Assembly (NCBI RefSeq): GCF_034718895.1
Contig: NZ_JAYERP010000001.1
Location: 186,001-250,000, forward strand
Source: Paenibacillus phoenicis
Lineage (GTDB): Bacteria > Bacillota > Bacilli > Paenibacillales > Paenibacillaceae
Length of the DNA stretch: 64,000 nucleotides
Direction of reading: 5' to 3'
Of the stretch, positions 42,095 through 52,880 are shown one piece after another (position 1 is the stretch's first letter; each line of letters starts with the position of its first letter). Made by a program: the position numbers and the translations under genes. The notes under the pieces were generated by a model. It was not told the DNA's origin, did no database searches, and saw only the letters and a list, made by a program, of their open reading frames with translations.

Positions 42095-44062
42095 TTACCC
42101 CTCGGCCAGCGCTTCCCATTCTTCATAGGCGGAGGAGAGCTGTTCTTTCCTACGGTCGATCCCGTCTTGCCGTTCTTGAACCGCCGTATAATCCTGATAC
42201 ACCTCGGGGAGGGCCAGTTCGTTTTCGAGCTCGGCGATTTCTTCCTCCAGCTTGGAGATCAGCGCCTCCAGCTGCTCGATGCGGCGTTGGCGGTTTCGCT
42301 CCTCCCGTTTGGCCTGCTTATCGGCTTCATAGGAAGCGGCGCCGGACTTGGCGGCAGGTGCCTCCGGCTCGGCTTGTTTTTGAGCGGAATTTACGGATGC
42401 TTTCGCGGTCCCGGCGTTCGTCTGATCGGCGGCGAGTTCGGCAAGCTCCTGTTTTTTTGCCAAATAATCATCATAATTACCCAGGAAATGTTCTGCACCG
42501 TTCGGATGCAGTTCGACAATCCGCTCGGCCATCTTGTTCAGGAAGTAACGGTCATGGGAAATGAACAGCAGCGTCCCGTCGTATTCGATTAATGCGGACT
42601 CCAGCACTTCCTTACTGAATAGGTCCAAATGGTTGGTCGGTTCGTCCAGGATCAGCACGTTGGCCTTTAACAGCATCAGCTTGGCCAGCGCAACCCGAGC
42701 TTTCTCACCGCCGCTTAACGCCGCTACCTTCTTGAGCACGTCGTCGCCGCTGAACAGGAAATTGCCCAGTACGCTGCGAATCCGGGCTTCTTCGATGTGG
42801 GGAAATGCGCCCCACACTTCCTCCAGCACGGTGTTGGCCGGGTTCAGATGCGTTTGCTCTTGGTCGTAATAACCGATCTTGACCTTAGCTCCCCAGGTGA
42901 TGGTCCCATCCGTTGGCTGCAACTCGCCGGTCAGGATTTTCAGTAAAGTCGACTTCCCGATCCCGTTAGGTCCGATCAAGGCAACCGTTTCACCGCGGTA
43001 CAGGTCGAAGTTAACGTTTTGGAATAACGGTTTGGATTTGTCCGCAAACGCGTAGGACAGGCCGTTGACGTGCAGCACTTCCTTGCCGGTCATCACTTCG
43101 GCCTCGAAGGAGAAGCTTGCGCGTTTCGGATCGCCGAGCGGTCGGTCCAGGATTTCCATCTTCTCCAACGCTTTGCGCCGGCTTTGCGCCCGCTTCGTTG
43201 TGGAAGCCCGAACGATGTTCTTCTGAATAAATGCCTCCATCCGGGCGATTTCATCCTGCTGTTTCTCATATTGCTTCAGCTGGCTTTCGTATTCCGCCGC
43301 CTTCAACTCGATATACCGGCTGTAGTTGCCCGTGTAGCGGCGCGATTGATGGCGTTCAATCTCTACGATAGCCGTGACAAGCCGGTCTAAGAAATAGCGG
43401 TCATGCGAAACGACCAGCAGGGCGCCGGAATAATTGCGCAAATAATCCTCGAGCCAGGTTAACGTTTCGATATCGAGATGGTTGGTTGGTTCGTCCAGCA
43501 TTAGCAGGTCAGGAGCTTGGAGCAAAATCCGGGCAAGAGCGAGCCGGGTCTTCTGCCCGCCGCTTAACGTTGCGATAGGGGTGTCCGGCGCAAAATCGCC
43601 AAATCCCATGCCGTGCAGCACCATCCGGATGCGGGTTTCCATTTCATAGCCGCCGTGGTCTTTGAACCAATCGGATTTCAGCGCATAGCGGTCGAGCAAT
43701 TCCTGGTGCGCTTTCTCATCCCGGGCCAGTTCCGGATCGGCAATCTGCTCCTCCATCCGGCGCAGCTCGCGTTCCGTTTCGATCAGCGGGGCGAACACGG
43801 CCAGCATCTCTTCCCAGATGGTGCGGTCCGATTGCAATCCGCTGTTTTGCGCCAAGTACCCGATCGTTGTCTCTTTGGCTTTGAAAATTTGTCCTCCGTC
43901 ATAAGAGAGTTCGCCCGCCAAAATTTGCAGAAACGTCGATTTGCCCGCGCCGTTGACGCCTACGAGACCGATCCGGTCCCGTTCGAGCACCTGCAGATTA
44001 ATGCCTTCCAGCACGGGGGTCACGCCGTACAATTTCGTAATGTTCGAAGCTTGAAGCAGCAT
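42095..44062 (-). CDS. ydiF: ABC-F family ATPase (YdiF-like)
   Basis: A 655-residue soluble protein with two ABC domains and no membrane part. Domain 1 has GVNGAGKST, LSGGQKTRLALA and LLMLDEPTNHLD. A charged arm-like linker follows (about 240-300, YEKQQDEIARMEAFIQKN). Domain 2 has GPNGIGKST, LSGGEKARVALA and VLILDEPTNHLD. A C-terminal coiled coil is rich in Glu, Arg and Gln. ABC-F proteins act on the ribosome. The start is the ATG at 44062 (first motif MLLQASNITKLYG), with GGAGG 12 bases upstream; the 60 codons further up are not conserved-looking. The gene is minus strand between t6A and moaC genes, as ydiF in B. subtilis. Confidence 0.93.
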   Translation of the reverse strand: MLLQASNITKLYGVTPVLEGINLQVLERDRIGLVGVNGAGKSTFLQILAGELSYDGGQIFKAKETTIGYLAQNSGLQSDRTIWEEMLAVFAPLIETERELRRMEEQIADPELARDEKAHQELLDRYALKSDWFKDHGGYEMETRIRMVLHGMGFGDFAPDTPIATLSGGQKTRLALARILLQAPDLLMLDEPTNHLDIETLTWLEDYLRNYSGALLVVSHDRYFLDRLVTAIVEIERHQSRRYTGNYSRYIELKAAEYESQLKQYEKQQDEIARMEAFIQKNIVRASTTKRAQSRRKALEKMEILDRPLGDPKRASFSFEAEVMTGKEVLHVNGLSYAFADKSKPLFQNVNFDLYRGETVALIGPNGIGKSTLLKILTGELQPTDGTITWGAKVKIGYYDQEQTHLNPANTVLEEVWGAFPHIEEARIRSVLGNFLFSGDDVLKKVAALSGGEKARVALAKLMLLKANVLILDEPTNHLDLFSKEVLESALIEYDGTLLFISHDRYFLNKMAERIVELHPNGAEHFLGNYDDYLAKKQELAELAADQTNAGTAKASVNSAQKQAEPEAPAAKSGAASYEADKQAKREERNRQRRIEQLEALISKLEEEIAELENELALPEVYQDYTAVQERQDGIDRRKEQLSSAYEEWEALAEG

Positions 44063-44326
44063 AACGGTTTCGATCCTCCAAAAAAAGATTTGCAGTCTGT
44101 GCATGATAAATAGAACAGATTCGGTGAAACACGTACCTTCAGTGTACATGAAACCAACGCGAAATGCATCGCTGATTGCTTGAAAGTTCAGCTTTTGCAA
44201 AGTGGATGCTTTAGTTTTCATTTTGATATAACAATGATACACTAAGGAAGAGATCAGCCGGGTTCGTCCAAGCCTCTTGAACGAGGGCCGGCTAACGTGA
44301 GCCGGGAACGGAAAGGGAGGTTACAC

Positions 44327-45004
44327 ATGGAGCCAGCGGATGCCAAAAAGGAGCTGCGCCAGCAAATGCTGGCGGTTCGCGCTCAAATCCCGGACGCTTC
44401 CCGGTCAGAACAATCACTGGCTGCCAGCCGGATCGCGGAGCTGGAGGTGCTAAAGCCCTTGCGGGCACGGCGCGGCGGGAAGCTGAACGTGTTCTGCTAT
44501 GTTTCTTTCCGGTACGAGCCGGATACTCGGCCTTTACTGGCCAGCTGCCAGGCCCAAGGGGACCGGTTGCTTGTGCCGAAGATTGGTGCACAGCGGAGCC
44601 TAACCTTGCATGAGTTGACGGGGATGGCTGACTTAGTACCTGGCACCTGGGGAATTCCGGAGCCGGCAGCGCATACGGCCATTTGGCCTCCCGAGCGCTA
44701 CCCCGAGATCGACGTCATTGTGGTTCCGGGGCTGGCTTTTGACCCGAAGGGGGGGCGCATTGGATTTGGCGGCGGGTATTACGATCGCCTGATCGACGAA
44801 TTGTCCCGTCGCAGCGGCGGCTTAAGTCAGGTCGTCCTAGGCGCCCTCGCCTTGGAGGAGCTGATCCTGCCGGAGGCGATTCCGATGGAATCGCATGACT
44901 TCCGTTTGGATCTGCTGTTTACGGCAAAAGGAACGATATATATGAAGGAAAGTAGTGATAAGCTTGGCAAACTCGGAATCAGGGCAAGGCATGACGCATT
45001 TTAA
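44327..45004 (+). CDS. 5-formyltetrahydrofolate cyclo-ligase
   Basis: A 225-residue enzyme that converts 5-formyl-THF to 5,10-methenyl-THF with ATP. It has [46 protein letters not shown] (nucleotide and folate loop) and LLFT near the end. The start is the ATG at 44327 with GGGAGG upstream. The C-terminal 25 residues after FTAKGTIY exceed the usual end and overlap moaC by 14 bases. Confidence 0.92.
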   Translation: MEPADAKKELRQQMLAVRAQIPDASRSEQSLAASRIAELEVLKPLRARRGGKLNVFCYVSFRYEPDTRPLLASCQAQGDRLLVPKIGAQRSLTLHELTGMADLVPGTWGIPEPAAHTAIWPPERYPEIDVIVVPGLAFDPKGGRIGFGGGYYDRLIDELSRRSGGLSQVVLGALALEELILPEAIPMESHDFRLDLLFTAKGTIYMKESSDKLGKLGIRARHDAF

Positions 45005-45455
45005 TGAACAAGGACGCGCCCGCATGGTGGACATTTCCGGGAAATCGGCGACCGTCCGCGAAGCCGTGGCGGAGACGAAAATCTCCATGCTTCCATCAAC
45101 CCTCGAGGCAATTAAGGAAGGGCGGATCGGCAAAGGGGATGTGCTGGCCGTAGCCCAGGTCGCGGGGATTCAAGGGGCCAAGCGGACGTCCGATTGGATT
45201 CCGATGTGTCACCCGCTTGCGCTCACCGGCGTCAACATTACGTTTGACGATAACGGCCGGGACGAGCTGTATATTGAAGCCACGGTGAAGACGGAAGGTA
45301 AAACCGGCGTGGAGATGGAGGCGCTCACCGCAGTGTCTGCCGCGGCGCTGACCGTGTATGACATGTGCAAAGCGATGCAAAAGGACATGGTCATCGGTCC
45401 GACGCTGCTGCGCTCGAAGTCAGGCGGCAAAAGCGGGGATTACGTGCGTTCGTAA
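44991..45455 (+). CDS. moaC: Cyclic pyranopterin monophosphate synthase MoaC
   Basis: A 154-residue molybdenum-cofactor enzyme (second half of the GTP to cPMP step). Signatures are [52 protein letters not shown] and the C-terminal [17 protein letters not shown] at 44955, with AAGGAAA upstream, is an alternative start that would add 12 residues. It overlaps the cyclo-ligase gene and is probably co-transcribed with moaB downstream. Confidence 0.94.
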   Translation: MTHFNEQGRARMVDISGKSATVREAVAETKISMLPSTLEAIKEGRIGKGDVLAVAQVAGIQGAKRTSDWIPMCHPLALTGVNITFDDNGRDELYIEATVKTEGKTGVEMEALTAVSAAALTVYDMCKAMQKDMVIGPTLLRSKSGGKSGDYVRS

Positions 45456-45589
45456 TATTTGCGGCGGCTGCTGGATTTTGATATAGATAAAGAAGATAGT
45501 TTGCAGTTGGAAATCAGCATGAATCGACATGATCCGGCATTACGTTGGACTTCAAAGGGAGTTCCTATATGGATGAGGAGGGTGACTTC

Positions 45590-46075
45590 ATGGTTTGGAA
45601 AACAGCGATCCTTACCGCCAGCGACAAAGGAGCAAGGGGAGAACGTGAAGATACGAGCGCCCAAGTAATCCGTGAGCTGGTGGAGGAGGAATTGGGCGGC
45701 GAGATCGTGGAATATCGGATCGTCCCCGATGAACCGGATGAAATTATCGCCGCACTGATTGAAATGACCGATTATTTTCACGCTGATTTGGTGCTGACAA
45801 CGGGGGGGACGGAGCTGGCGATTCGGGACGTGACGCCGGAAGCCACAAGGCGGGTGATCGAACGTGAAGTGCCCGGGATGGCGGAGGCCATGAGGTACCG
45901 GTTGATGCAGAAGAACCCTGCGGCGATGCTGTTTCGGGGAATCGTCGGCATTCGCGGACGGACGCTGATCGTGAATTTGCCGGGAACGCCCAAAGGCGTG
46001 CACGAAAATTTGGCAGCGATCATGGATCAACTGCCGGAAGCGTTGCTGATGGTGACGGGGCAATTCCGTTTATAA
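45590..46075 (+). CDS. moaB: Molybdenum cofactor biosynthesis protein MoaB/MogA family
   Basis: A 161-residue MoCF-domain protein that adenylates molybdopterin before molybdenum insertion. It has AILTASDKGARGEREDTSAQ, DLVLTTGGTELAIRDVTPEA and the C-terminal NLPGTPKGVHENL. The start is the ATG at 45590 with GAGGAGGGTGA upstream; the frame from 45545 lacks an RBS. In B. subtilis the rex gene stands here; no rex-like frame is present in this interval. Confidence 0.92.
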   Translation: MVWKTAILTASDKGARGEREDTSAQVIRELVEEELGGEIVEYRIVPDEPDEIIAALIEMTDYFHADLVLTTGGTELAIRDVTPEATRRVIEREVPGMAEAMRYRLMQKNPAAMLFRGIVGIRGRTLIVNLPGTPKGVHENLAAIMDQLPEALLMVTGQFRL

Positions 46076-46239
46076 TTCGATTTTCGTTTACACATTTACG
46101 GGCTTTATTTTTCTACTACTTCGCGAAGTTGTTAAAGAAATAGACTGTAACTGTGATATTCGTTATGGTATGATGTGGGCGAGTGATTTTATCGGAAGAC
46201 CTTGTCGATTTCTATGCCGTAACGAAAGGAGAATTACCC

Positions 46240-46461
46240 ATGAGCGCAGGCGGATTTTTGTTGATTGTGATCGCGGCGTTGCTGCTATTTGGTCCAAATA
46301 AATTACCTGATCTGGGGCGGGCGGTTGGACGCACGTTCCGTGAATTCAAAGAGGCGACCCGGGATATTGTGGATGATCAGCCGGAAGCCAGAAGAGCGGA
46401 ACCCGCACCGCAACCGCAGGCAGAGGGCCCCAAACCGGACGACCGCCGTCTTCCCGAATAA
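46240..46461 (+). CDS. tatA: Sec-independent translocase subunit TatA
   Basis: A 73-residue TatA with an N-terminal span (GGFLLIVIAALLLFGP), the FGPNKLPDLGRAVG hinge, an amphipathic helix and a Pro/Glu/Arg-rich tail. The start is the ATG at 46240 with AAAGGAG upstream. It lies 108 bases before tatC with a hairpin between, like tatAy-tatCy of B. subtilis. It is more closely matched to TatC by position than the orphan copy at 4.6 kb. Confidence 0.94.
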   Translation: MSAGGFLLIVIAALLLFGPNKLPDLGRAVGRTFREFKEATRDIVDDQPEARRAEPAPQPQAEGPKPDDRRLPE

Positions 46462-46497
46462 CCGGGAGCAGCAAGTCAGTTGCATAGGCGTAACCTT

Positions 46498-46526
46498 GAT
46501 CCCTTCCTTAGCGGAGGGATTTTGCT
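46498..46526 (+). terminator. Hairpin between tatA and tatC (attenuator)
   Basis: ATCCCTTCC pairs with GGAGGGAT (one bulge) and TTTTGC follows. A leaky terminator here would give more TatA than TatC, as the pore needs. Confidence 0.6.
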
Positions 46527-46568
46527 TGAGATGGGACGGGAAGCCCGGCGGGGAAAGGAGAACCTGAG

Positions 46569-47327
46569 ATGTCGGAGAAAGACAAAGCGCAAAGTCTCGT
46601 AGATCATTTGACAGAACTGCGGCGGCGATTGGTAGCGGTTTGCATCGTGTTTGTCGTGGTGCTGGTGGCGGCATTTTTCGTCGTCGATCCGATCTACCAC
46701 TTTTTGACGAGAAACGCCATATCCGGCGTGACCATCGAATTAAACGCTTTTTCGTTCTGGGACGGCGTTGGCGTGTATATGAAAATTGCGATGCTGGTTG
46801 CATTTGGGATCACGCTGCCCTTTACGTTATACCAGGTGTGGGCGTTTGTCAGCCCTGGCCTGAAGCCCCAGGAACGCAGAGCGACCGCGAAGTACATCCC
46901 TTATGTGTTCGTCTTTTTCCTGGCGGGCCTAGCCTTTGGTTATTACGTGGTGTTCCCGCTGGCGATGACGTTTACCGGTTCGCTGAACAAGGAGCTGGGA
47001 CTCGTCGAGACCTACGGAATGGCTGACTATTTCAAATTTCTGACCAACATCGTGTTGCCGATTTCGTTGTTGTTCGAGCTGCCGTTGATCATTTTGTTTC
47101 TAACGCAGCTGCGAATCTTAACGCCGCTTCGGCTGAAGAAGATGCGCCGGGTCGCGTATTTCGCGCTGGTGGTCATCTCGGTGATGATCACGCCGGCGGA
47201 CTTGTTCTCCGCCTTCCTGGTGCTGATCCCGCTCATTCTGCTTTACGAGCTGAGCGTGCTCTTGTCCAAGCGGGTTTATGCGAAGCAGCAGGCGGTGGAT
47301 GCGGTACGGGCGGAAATCTATAAATGA
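46569..47327 (+). CDS. tatC: Sec-independent translocase subunit TatC
   Basis: A 252-residue, six-span membrane protein, the receptor for twin-arginine signal peptides. It opens with SLVDHLTELRRRL, has FVSPGLKPQERR in the first cytoplasmic loop with its conserved Glu, and FELPLIILFLTQLRIL. The RBS AAAGGAGAACC precedes the ATG. It ends the tat unit; a terminator follows. Confidence 0.96.
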   Translation: MSEKDKAQSLVDHLTELRRRLVAVCIVFVVVLVAAFFVVDPIYHFLTRNAISGVTIELNAFSFWDGVGVYMKIAMLVAFGITLPFTLYQVWAFVSPGLKPQERRATAKYIPYVFVFFLAGLAFGYYVVFPLAMTFTGSLNKELGLVETYGMADYFKFLTNIVLPISLLFELPLIILFLTQLRILTPLRLKKMRRVAYFALVVISVMITPADLFSAFLVLIPLILLYELSVLLSKRVYAKQQAVDAVRAEIYK

Positions 47328-47330
47328 GAG

Positions 47331-47367
47331 AACGCGCCTTCGCGTAAGCGGGGCGCGTTTTTCTTTT
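47331..47367 (+). terminator. Terminator after tatC
   Basis: AACGCGCC pairs with GGGCGCGTT and is followed by TTTCTTTT. Confidence 0.9.
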
Positions 47368-47563
47368 GCCCGCTGGAGGCTTTGGCGCTGGGGTTCGTGT
47401 GGACCGCAGTTGTAGAGGTGGAGTCGCCGCTCAGCCGCTGTTGTCCGCTCTTTGCCCTGATTGGAGCGAAGAGAAGGTGGTAGCAAATGGCTCCCAAAGC
47501 ACTAGCGTTGCAATAAAACGCGTTACAAAGTCATGTCAGTCCCGGTGCGGGTTTGCTGTTGCG

Positions 47564-47669
47564 GTGAGCGAGTGCTGTCACGTGAGCAAGCCACTGTAAC
47601 TTGAGCGAGCCACTGCCATGTGAGCGAGTCGATCTCGCGGTGAGGGGGTCGCTGACTCGGTGAGGGAAC
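47564..47669. repeat. Degenerate 19-20 bp tandem repeats
   Basis: Six imperfect head-to-tail copies of a unit starting GTGAGCGAG stand at 47564, 47582, 47601, 47620, 47640 and 47660. They lie in the gene-free 1.2 kb between tatC and groES. Confidence 0.65.
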
Positions 47670-47706
47670 TTGTGTGCGTTGATGGGCTCCGGCGAACACC
47701 GTTGAG

Positions 47707-47910
47707 GCGAACCTGCGCTCTAACGCTTGCCAGCAACGCTATTGGGCCCAAAACGGCAGCGTAGAGAATCTAACGCTTATGAGAGAGCTTATTTGCCCGT
47801 TTCGCCCTCGAAACGGGGCCCTTTGGTGCAAATAAGCTCGCTGACAAGCGTTAGAATTGAAATCCCCCTCATTTGGTCCAAATAAGCGCTGTGGCAAGCG
47901 TTAGCCGGAA
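47707..47910. repeat. Four-module inverted-repeat element B
   Basis: TAACGCTT stands at 47721 and 47771 and its reverse complement AAGCGTTA at 47846 and 47896 (spacings 50, 75, 50). The middle folds as a long hairpin: CTAACGCTT and AGCTTATTTGC pair with GCAAATAAGCT and AAGCGTTAG, and CCGTTTCG/CGAAACGG forms the top. Its first 75 bases recur at 48192-48266. Confidence 0.8.
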
Positions 47911-48059
47911 CTGTTCACGTCGCCCGGTGGGTTAGGAGCAGGAGCGCAGTTAGGCGCAATGAAGAGGAGACGTAGTATTAAGAGCAGTTAGAAGTAGTTA
48001 GGAGTAACTATGAACAGTTAAAAGTAACTTGCGCGACGGCAGCGTCAATAGTTGGCAAC

Positions 48060-48190
48060 AGGGAACTCGCGGAGTAACTAAATTAGCGACCCCAGAGTCA
48101 CTTGCGGAACAACAACAGTAGAACTGCAGCAGTAGTGACAGTAGTGACTGTGGCAACAACAGCAGCGACAGCCGAGACACCTGCAGCAAC
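48060..48190. repeat. Low-complexity AAC/AGT/CAG-rich stretch
   Basis: Irregular runs of AACAACAAC, CAGTAGTGACAGTAG and CAGCAGCGACAG. A similar AGTTA-rich stretch (AGTTAGAAGTAGTTAGGAGT) precedes it at about 47978-48025. Open frames across it look spurious. Confidence 0.5.
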
Positions 48191-48191
48191 A

Positions 48192-48266
48192 GCGAACCTG
48201 CGCTCTAACGCTTGCCAGCAACGCTATTGGGCCCAAAACGGGGGCGTTGTGAATCTAACGCTTATG
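48192..48266. repeat. Truncated copy of element B (direct repeat of 47707-47781)
   Basis: The first 50 bases are identical to 47707-47756, and the last 16 (GAATCTAACGCTTATG) are also identical. Both forward TAACGCTT 8-mers are kept (48206 and 48256) but the inverted half is absent. Confidence 0.85.
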
Positions 48267-48496
48267 GGGGCTACAAACTCGACCTTTTCGCCGCCCAAAC
48301 TCCCAAAGGCGGACGTAAACGCTGCTCGGCGACTTCCCCACTTTTTATGCGGCCCCAAGCCCCGGCACCAGGCCGCCGTAATCCTGCGGGCCATGCTCGT
48401 CCATTCCTTCGGAATATTTATCCAAGCTCAAGGATACAATGAGGAAGGCGCGCACTTCATCCCATGAAACAAAGAAAAAAATTTGTACAAAGGAAC

Positions 48497-48525
48497 TTGA
48501 AATCTATTCGCAACTTGAGTAATAT
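48497..48525 (+). promoter_or_regulatory. groESL promoter
   Basis: TTGAAA (48497-48502) and TAATAT (48520-48525) are 17 bases apart, directly before the CIRCE operator. Confidence 0.65.
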
Positions 48526-48536
48526 AAAAGTGGTTG

Positions 48537-48563
48537 TTAGCACTTAGGATGATTGAGTGCTAA
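48537..48563 (+). promoter_or_regulatory. CIRCE element (HrcA operator)
   Basis: TTAGCACTT-N9-GAGTGCTAA matches the CIRCE consensus TTAGCACTC-N9-GAGTGCTAA with one change (T for C in the left arm). It lies 57 bases before groES, so heat-shock repression by HrcA is expected. Confidence 0.95.
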
Positions 48564-48619
48564 CATATATAACAACATCTACACATAACACCACATATTT
48601 AAAAGGAGGCTGTTTTTTC

Positions 48620-48901
48620 ATGATCAAACCTTTAGGTGAACGCGTTCTCGTGCAACCGATCGAGCAAGAGGAGACAACGGCATTTGGCATCGTGCTTCCA
48701 GACACAGCCAAAGAAAAACCGCAGGAAGGTAAAGTCATCGCCGTTGGCAGCGGAACTTTGAAAGATGGCGTCCGCGTTCCGTTGGAAGTTAAAGAAGGTG
48801 ACCGCGTTATTTTCTCCAAATATGCTGGCACTGAAGTGAAATATGAAGGCAAAGAATATTTGATTATGAAAGAAAGCGACATCCACGCGATCATCGGCTA
48901 A
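48620..48901 (+). CDS. groES: Co-chaperonin GroES
   Basis: A 93-residue Hsp10, the lid of the GroEL folding chamber. It has [17 protein letters not shown], the mobile loop [19 protein letters not shown] and the C-terminal [14 protein letters not shown]. The start is the ATG at 48620 after AAAAGGAGGC; the longer frame from 48557 begins inside CIRCE. First gene of groES-groEL. Confidence 0.98.
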   Translation: MIKPLGERVLVQPIEQEETTAFGIVLPDTAKEKPQEGKVIAVGSGTLKDGVRVPLEVKEGDRVIFSKYAGTEVKYEGKEYLIMKESDIHAIIG

Positions 48902-48955
48902 TCCGCCGATTCGTATCCGAACGAATATCTACACAACTATATGGGAGGTAATTGA

Positions 48956-50578
<1,623 letters not shown>

Positions 50579-50602
50579 GATAGGCTGTAAAGCCTAACCT
50601 AT

Positions 50603-50639
50603 AGAGGTCTCTCTTTTGGGAGGCCTCTTTTCTTTTTTC
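50603..50639 (+). terminator. Terminator after groEL
   Basis: AGAGGTCTC pairs with GGGAGGCCTCT and is followed by TTTCTTTTTT. Confidence 0.85.
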
Positions 50640-50758
50640 ATTATTATATGCAAATGAACACTCAGTGTAGATTAGAGCAGGAGCGAATCCACCAATATCC
50701 TCATGTCGTCAATTTGTAGTTCAAATGGCACGAAAGCTCATTATAATGGCTATAAAAG

Positions 50759-50788
50759 TTGTGTAATCTGTCTATGTTGTCGTATATT
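50759..50788 (+). promoter_or_regulatory. Promoter candidate of the Gfo/Idh-AraC unit
   Basis: TTGTGT (50759-50764) and TATATT (50783-50788) are 18 bases apart, 33 bases before the first gene. Confidence 0.4.
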
Positions 50789-50820
50789 TTAAGTCAAATA
50801 CCAAGGAGGATTACTAACGA

Positions 50821-51810
50821 ATGATTCGCATTGGCAAAATCAGCTATTGGCACGTTCATGCAGAAGATTACACGAAGCAGGCACTAGAGCATCCGGAGAC
50901 GGAGCTGGCCGCGATCTGGGATGAACTTCCCGAACGCGGGCAGGCCAAAGCGGCGCAGTACGGAGTACCGTATTATGCCTCGCTGGATGAGATGCTCGCG
51001 CAGGACGACATCGATGCGGTCATCGTGGATGCACCAACGAATATGCATCGTGAGGTCATGGTGAAGGCGGCGGAGGCGGGCAAGCATATTTTCACGGAGA
51101 AAGTGATCGCTCCTACGGCGAAGGAAGTATCGGACATTCTTGCTGCGGTTCGAAAAGCAGGGGTGAAGCTGATGGTTTCCCTGCCGCGCCTGTACGACGG
51201 CTATACGCAGACGATTGACCGCGTGCTTCAAGGCGGCAAGCTCGGCAAGCTAACCATGGCGCGGGTGCGGCTGTCGCATAACGGCGCGACCGCGAACTGG
51301 CTGCCCGAGCACTTCTTCTCGAAGGAGCAGTGCGGCGGCGGCGCCCTCATTGACTTGGGTTGCCATCCGATGTACCTGGTACGGCGTTTTTTGGGTATGC
51401 CCGAAAGTGTAAGTGCGAATTTCGGTTATGTGACGGGCAAGGAAGTCGAAGACAATGCCGTAGCCATCCTGCGTTATGCGGAAGGCGCGCTTGGCATCGC
51501 CGAAGCGGGCTTCGTGAACAGCCACTCGCCGTTCTCCATCGAGCTTCACGGAACGGAAGGCACGCTGCTGTACGGGTTCCCGGATGAGGTTCCTGTCGTT
51601 CGTTACAACGGCGGGAGCGGACAATGGGAGAAGCTGGCGCTGGAGGACCGATTACCTTATGCGTTCAGCCAATGGGTGGAACATATCAAGCAAGGCACCG
51701 AGGCGACGGAAAACATCGCAGCGGCTGTCGATCTGACCAAACTCATGGAAGCTGCGAATCGCTCAGTGGCGGAAGGCCGCCCGATCCGGATCGACGAGCT
51801 GGCGGAATAA
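50821..51810 (+). CDS. Gfo/Idh/MocA-family oxidoreductase
   Basis: A 329-residue NAD(P)-dependent sugar or inositol dehydrogenase-like protein. It opens with a Rossmann region (IRIGKISYWHVHAEDY), less canonical than usual, then VDAPTNMHREVMVKAAEAGK, HIFTEKVIAPT (the conserved EK) and GALIDLGCHPMYLVRRFLG. It probably oxidises a sugar or polyol; the substrate is unknown. First gene of a unit with an AraC regulator and a second dehydrogenase. The RBS AAGGAGG is upstream. Confidence 0.88.
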   Translation: MIRIGKISYWHVHAEDYTKQALEHPETELAAIWDELPERGQAKAAQYGVPYYASLDEMLAQDDIDAVIVDAPTNMHREVMVKAAEAGKHIFTEKVIAPTAKEVSDILAAVRKAGVKLMVSLPRLYDGYTQTIDRVLQGGKLGKLTMARVRLSHNGATANWLPEHFFSKEQCGGGALIDLGCHPMYLVRRFLGMPESVSANFGYVTGKEVEDNAVAILRYAEGALGIAEAGFVNSHSPFSIELHGTEGTLLYGFPDEVPVVRYNGGSGQWEKLALEDRLPYAFSQWVEHIKQGTEATENIAAAVDLTKLMEAANRSVAEGRPIRIDELAE

Positions 51811-51845
51811 TAACGGATTATCATCGAAGGAAAAGAGGGATCAAG

Positions 51846-52880
51846 ATGCGGGCAGATCATCGCGAATCGACAGGGAAGAAGCCGGTTGACCGTAAAGCGG
51901 CGGGGAGCGCAAGTCCTTTTCCGTACGCCAGAATGGCGGAAAGGCAGGATGCACTCGACCGGCTGGAGCTGCAATTCCGCTGGGGTGGTTACGGAATTCG
52001 CGTGCTGCGCTGCCATCTGGCCTCGTTTCCTCCTGGACATATCATTCAATTTCATAAGCACTCGGGCTATGAATTCCATTATATTCCGAAAGGCAAGGGC
52101 AAAGTGATTCTCGTTGACCAGACTTATGATCTCCACGAGGGGCTATTCTATTTGACCGGACCGGATCTGGTGCATTACCAGGAATCGGACCCGGAAGATC
52201 CGATGTATGAGCTTTGTCTTCATTTGGAGATCGAGCCGCTGGAGGCGGACGCCCAGCCCGGCGGCTGGGGAGACGAGTTGGAGGCAGCGGAGGCGGAGGA
52301 GTGCATCACCTCGTTGGATCGTTTGCCCATCGCACCGGTCGTTGACCGGTTCCATGCGATGAGCGGTTTTCTGGAGGCGTACCGTATTTTGGAGGAGCAG
52401 CCGATCGGCTTCTACACGCTGCTGAAGCAGGAAATCGTGCAGATTTTGCTGCGCACCGTTCGCGTGCTGGACCGGGCCGACGACAGAAGGGGAATTCCAG
52501 AACGGGATATGAGCTTCCATCGCTACAAGTTGGCCACGCAATACATTCAGGACAACGAGAGCATGCCGATCTCGCTGGAGCAGGTTGCGGAGGCAATCGG
52601 GATCAGTCCCCGGCAGCTTCAGCGGATCTTCCGCAGTGAAGGGCGGACGACGTTCCGCGATTATTTGGAGCATACGCGGCTGACCGCGATCTGTTCGGAC
52701 CTGCTCCTGACAGACAAAGCGATTGAGGAGATCGCCATTGCCCACGGTTTCGCGAATCCCAATTATCTGTATCCGGTGTTCAAGAGCAAGTACGAAGTGA
52801 CGCCAAGCGCGTACCGCAAAATGCATGCGGGCGAGCATTCGGCGCCCCATTCCAAACGAGAGAAGGAAGCGAGCATATGA
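51846..52880 (+). CDS. AraC-family transcriptional regulator
   Basis: A 344-residue regulator. The N-terminal cupin (about residues 45-125, HIIQFHKHSGYEFHYIPKGK) should bind a sugar. The C-terminal pair of helix-turn-helix motifs (about 235-330) is clear: PISLEQVAEAIGISPRQLQR and IAIAHGFANPNYLYPVFKSK. The start is the ATG at 51846 with GAGGGATC upstream. It overlaps the next dehydrogenase by four bases, so it likely controls its own unit. Confidence 0.9.
   Translation: MRADHRESTGKKPVDRKAAGSASPFPYARMAERQDALDRLELQFRWGGYGIRVLRCHLASFPPGHIIQFHKHSGYEFHYIPKGKGKVILVDQTYDLHEGLFYLTGPDLVHYQESDPEDPMYELCLHLEIEPLEADAQPGGWGDELEAAEAEECITSLDRLPIAPVVDRFHAMSGFLEAYRILEEQPIGFYTLLKQEIVQILLRTVRVLDRADDRRGIPERDMSFHRYKLATQYIQDNESMPISLEQVAEAIGISPRQLQRIFRSEGRTTFRDYLEHTRLTAICSDLLLTDKAIEEIAIAHGFANPNYLYPVFKSKYEVTPSAYRKMHAGEHSAPHSKREKEASI

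Noticed and set aside
47564-48266. CRISPR array
   Set aside because: The repeats are either degenerate 19-20 bp tandem units without spacers, or only two copies 485 bases apart, and no cas gene is near.
47366-48467. Open frames across the repeat-rich gap
   Set aside because: They have no RBS, low-complexity composition and no recognisable domain, and they run through repeats.
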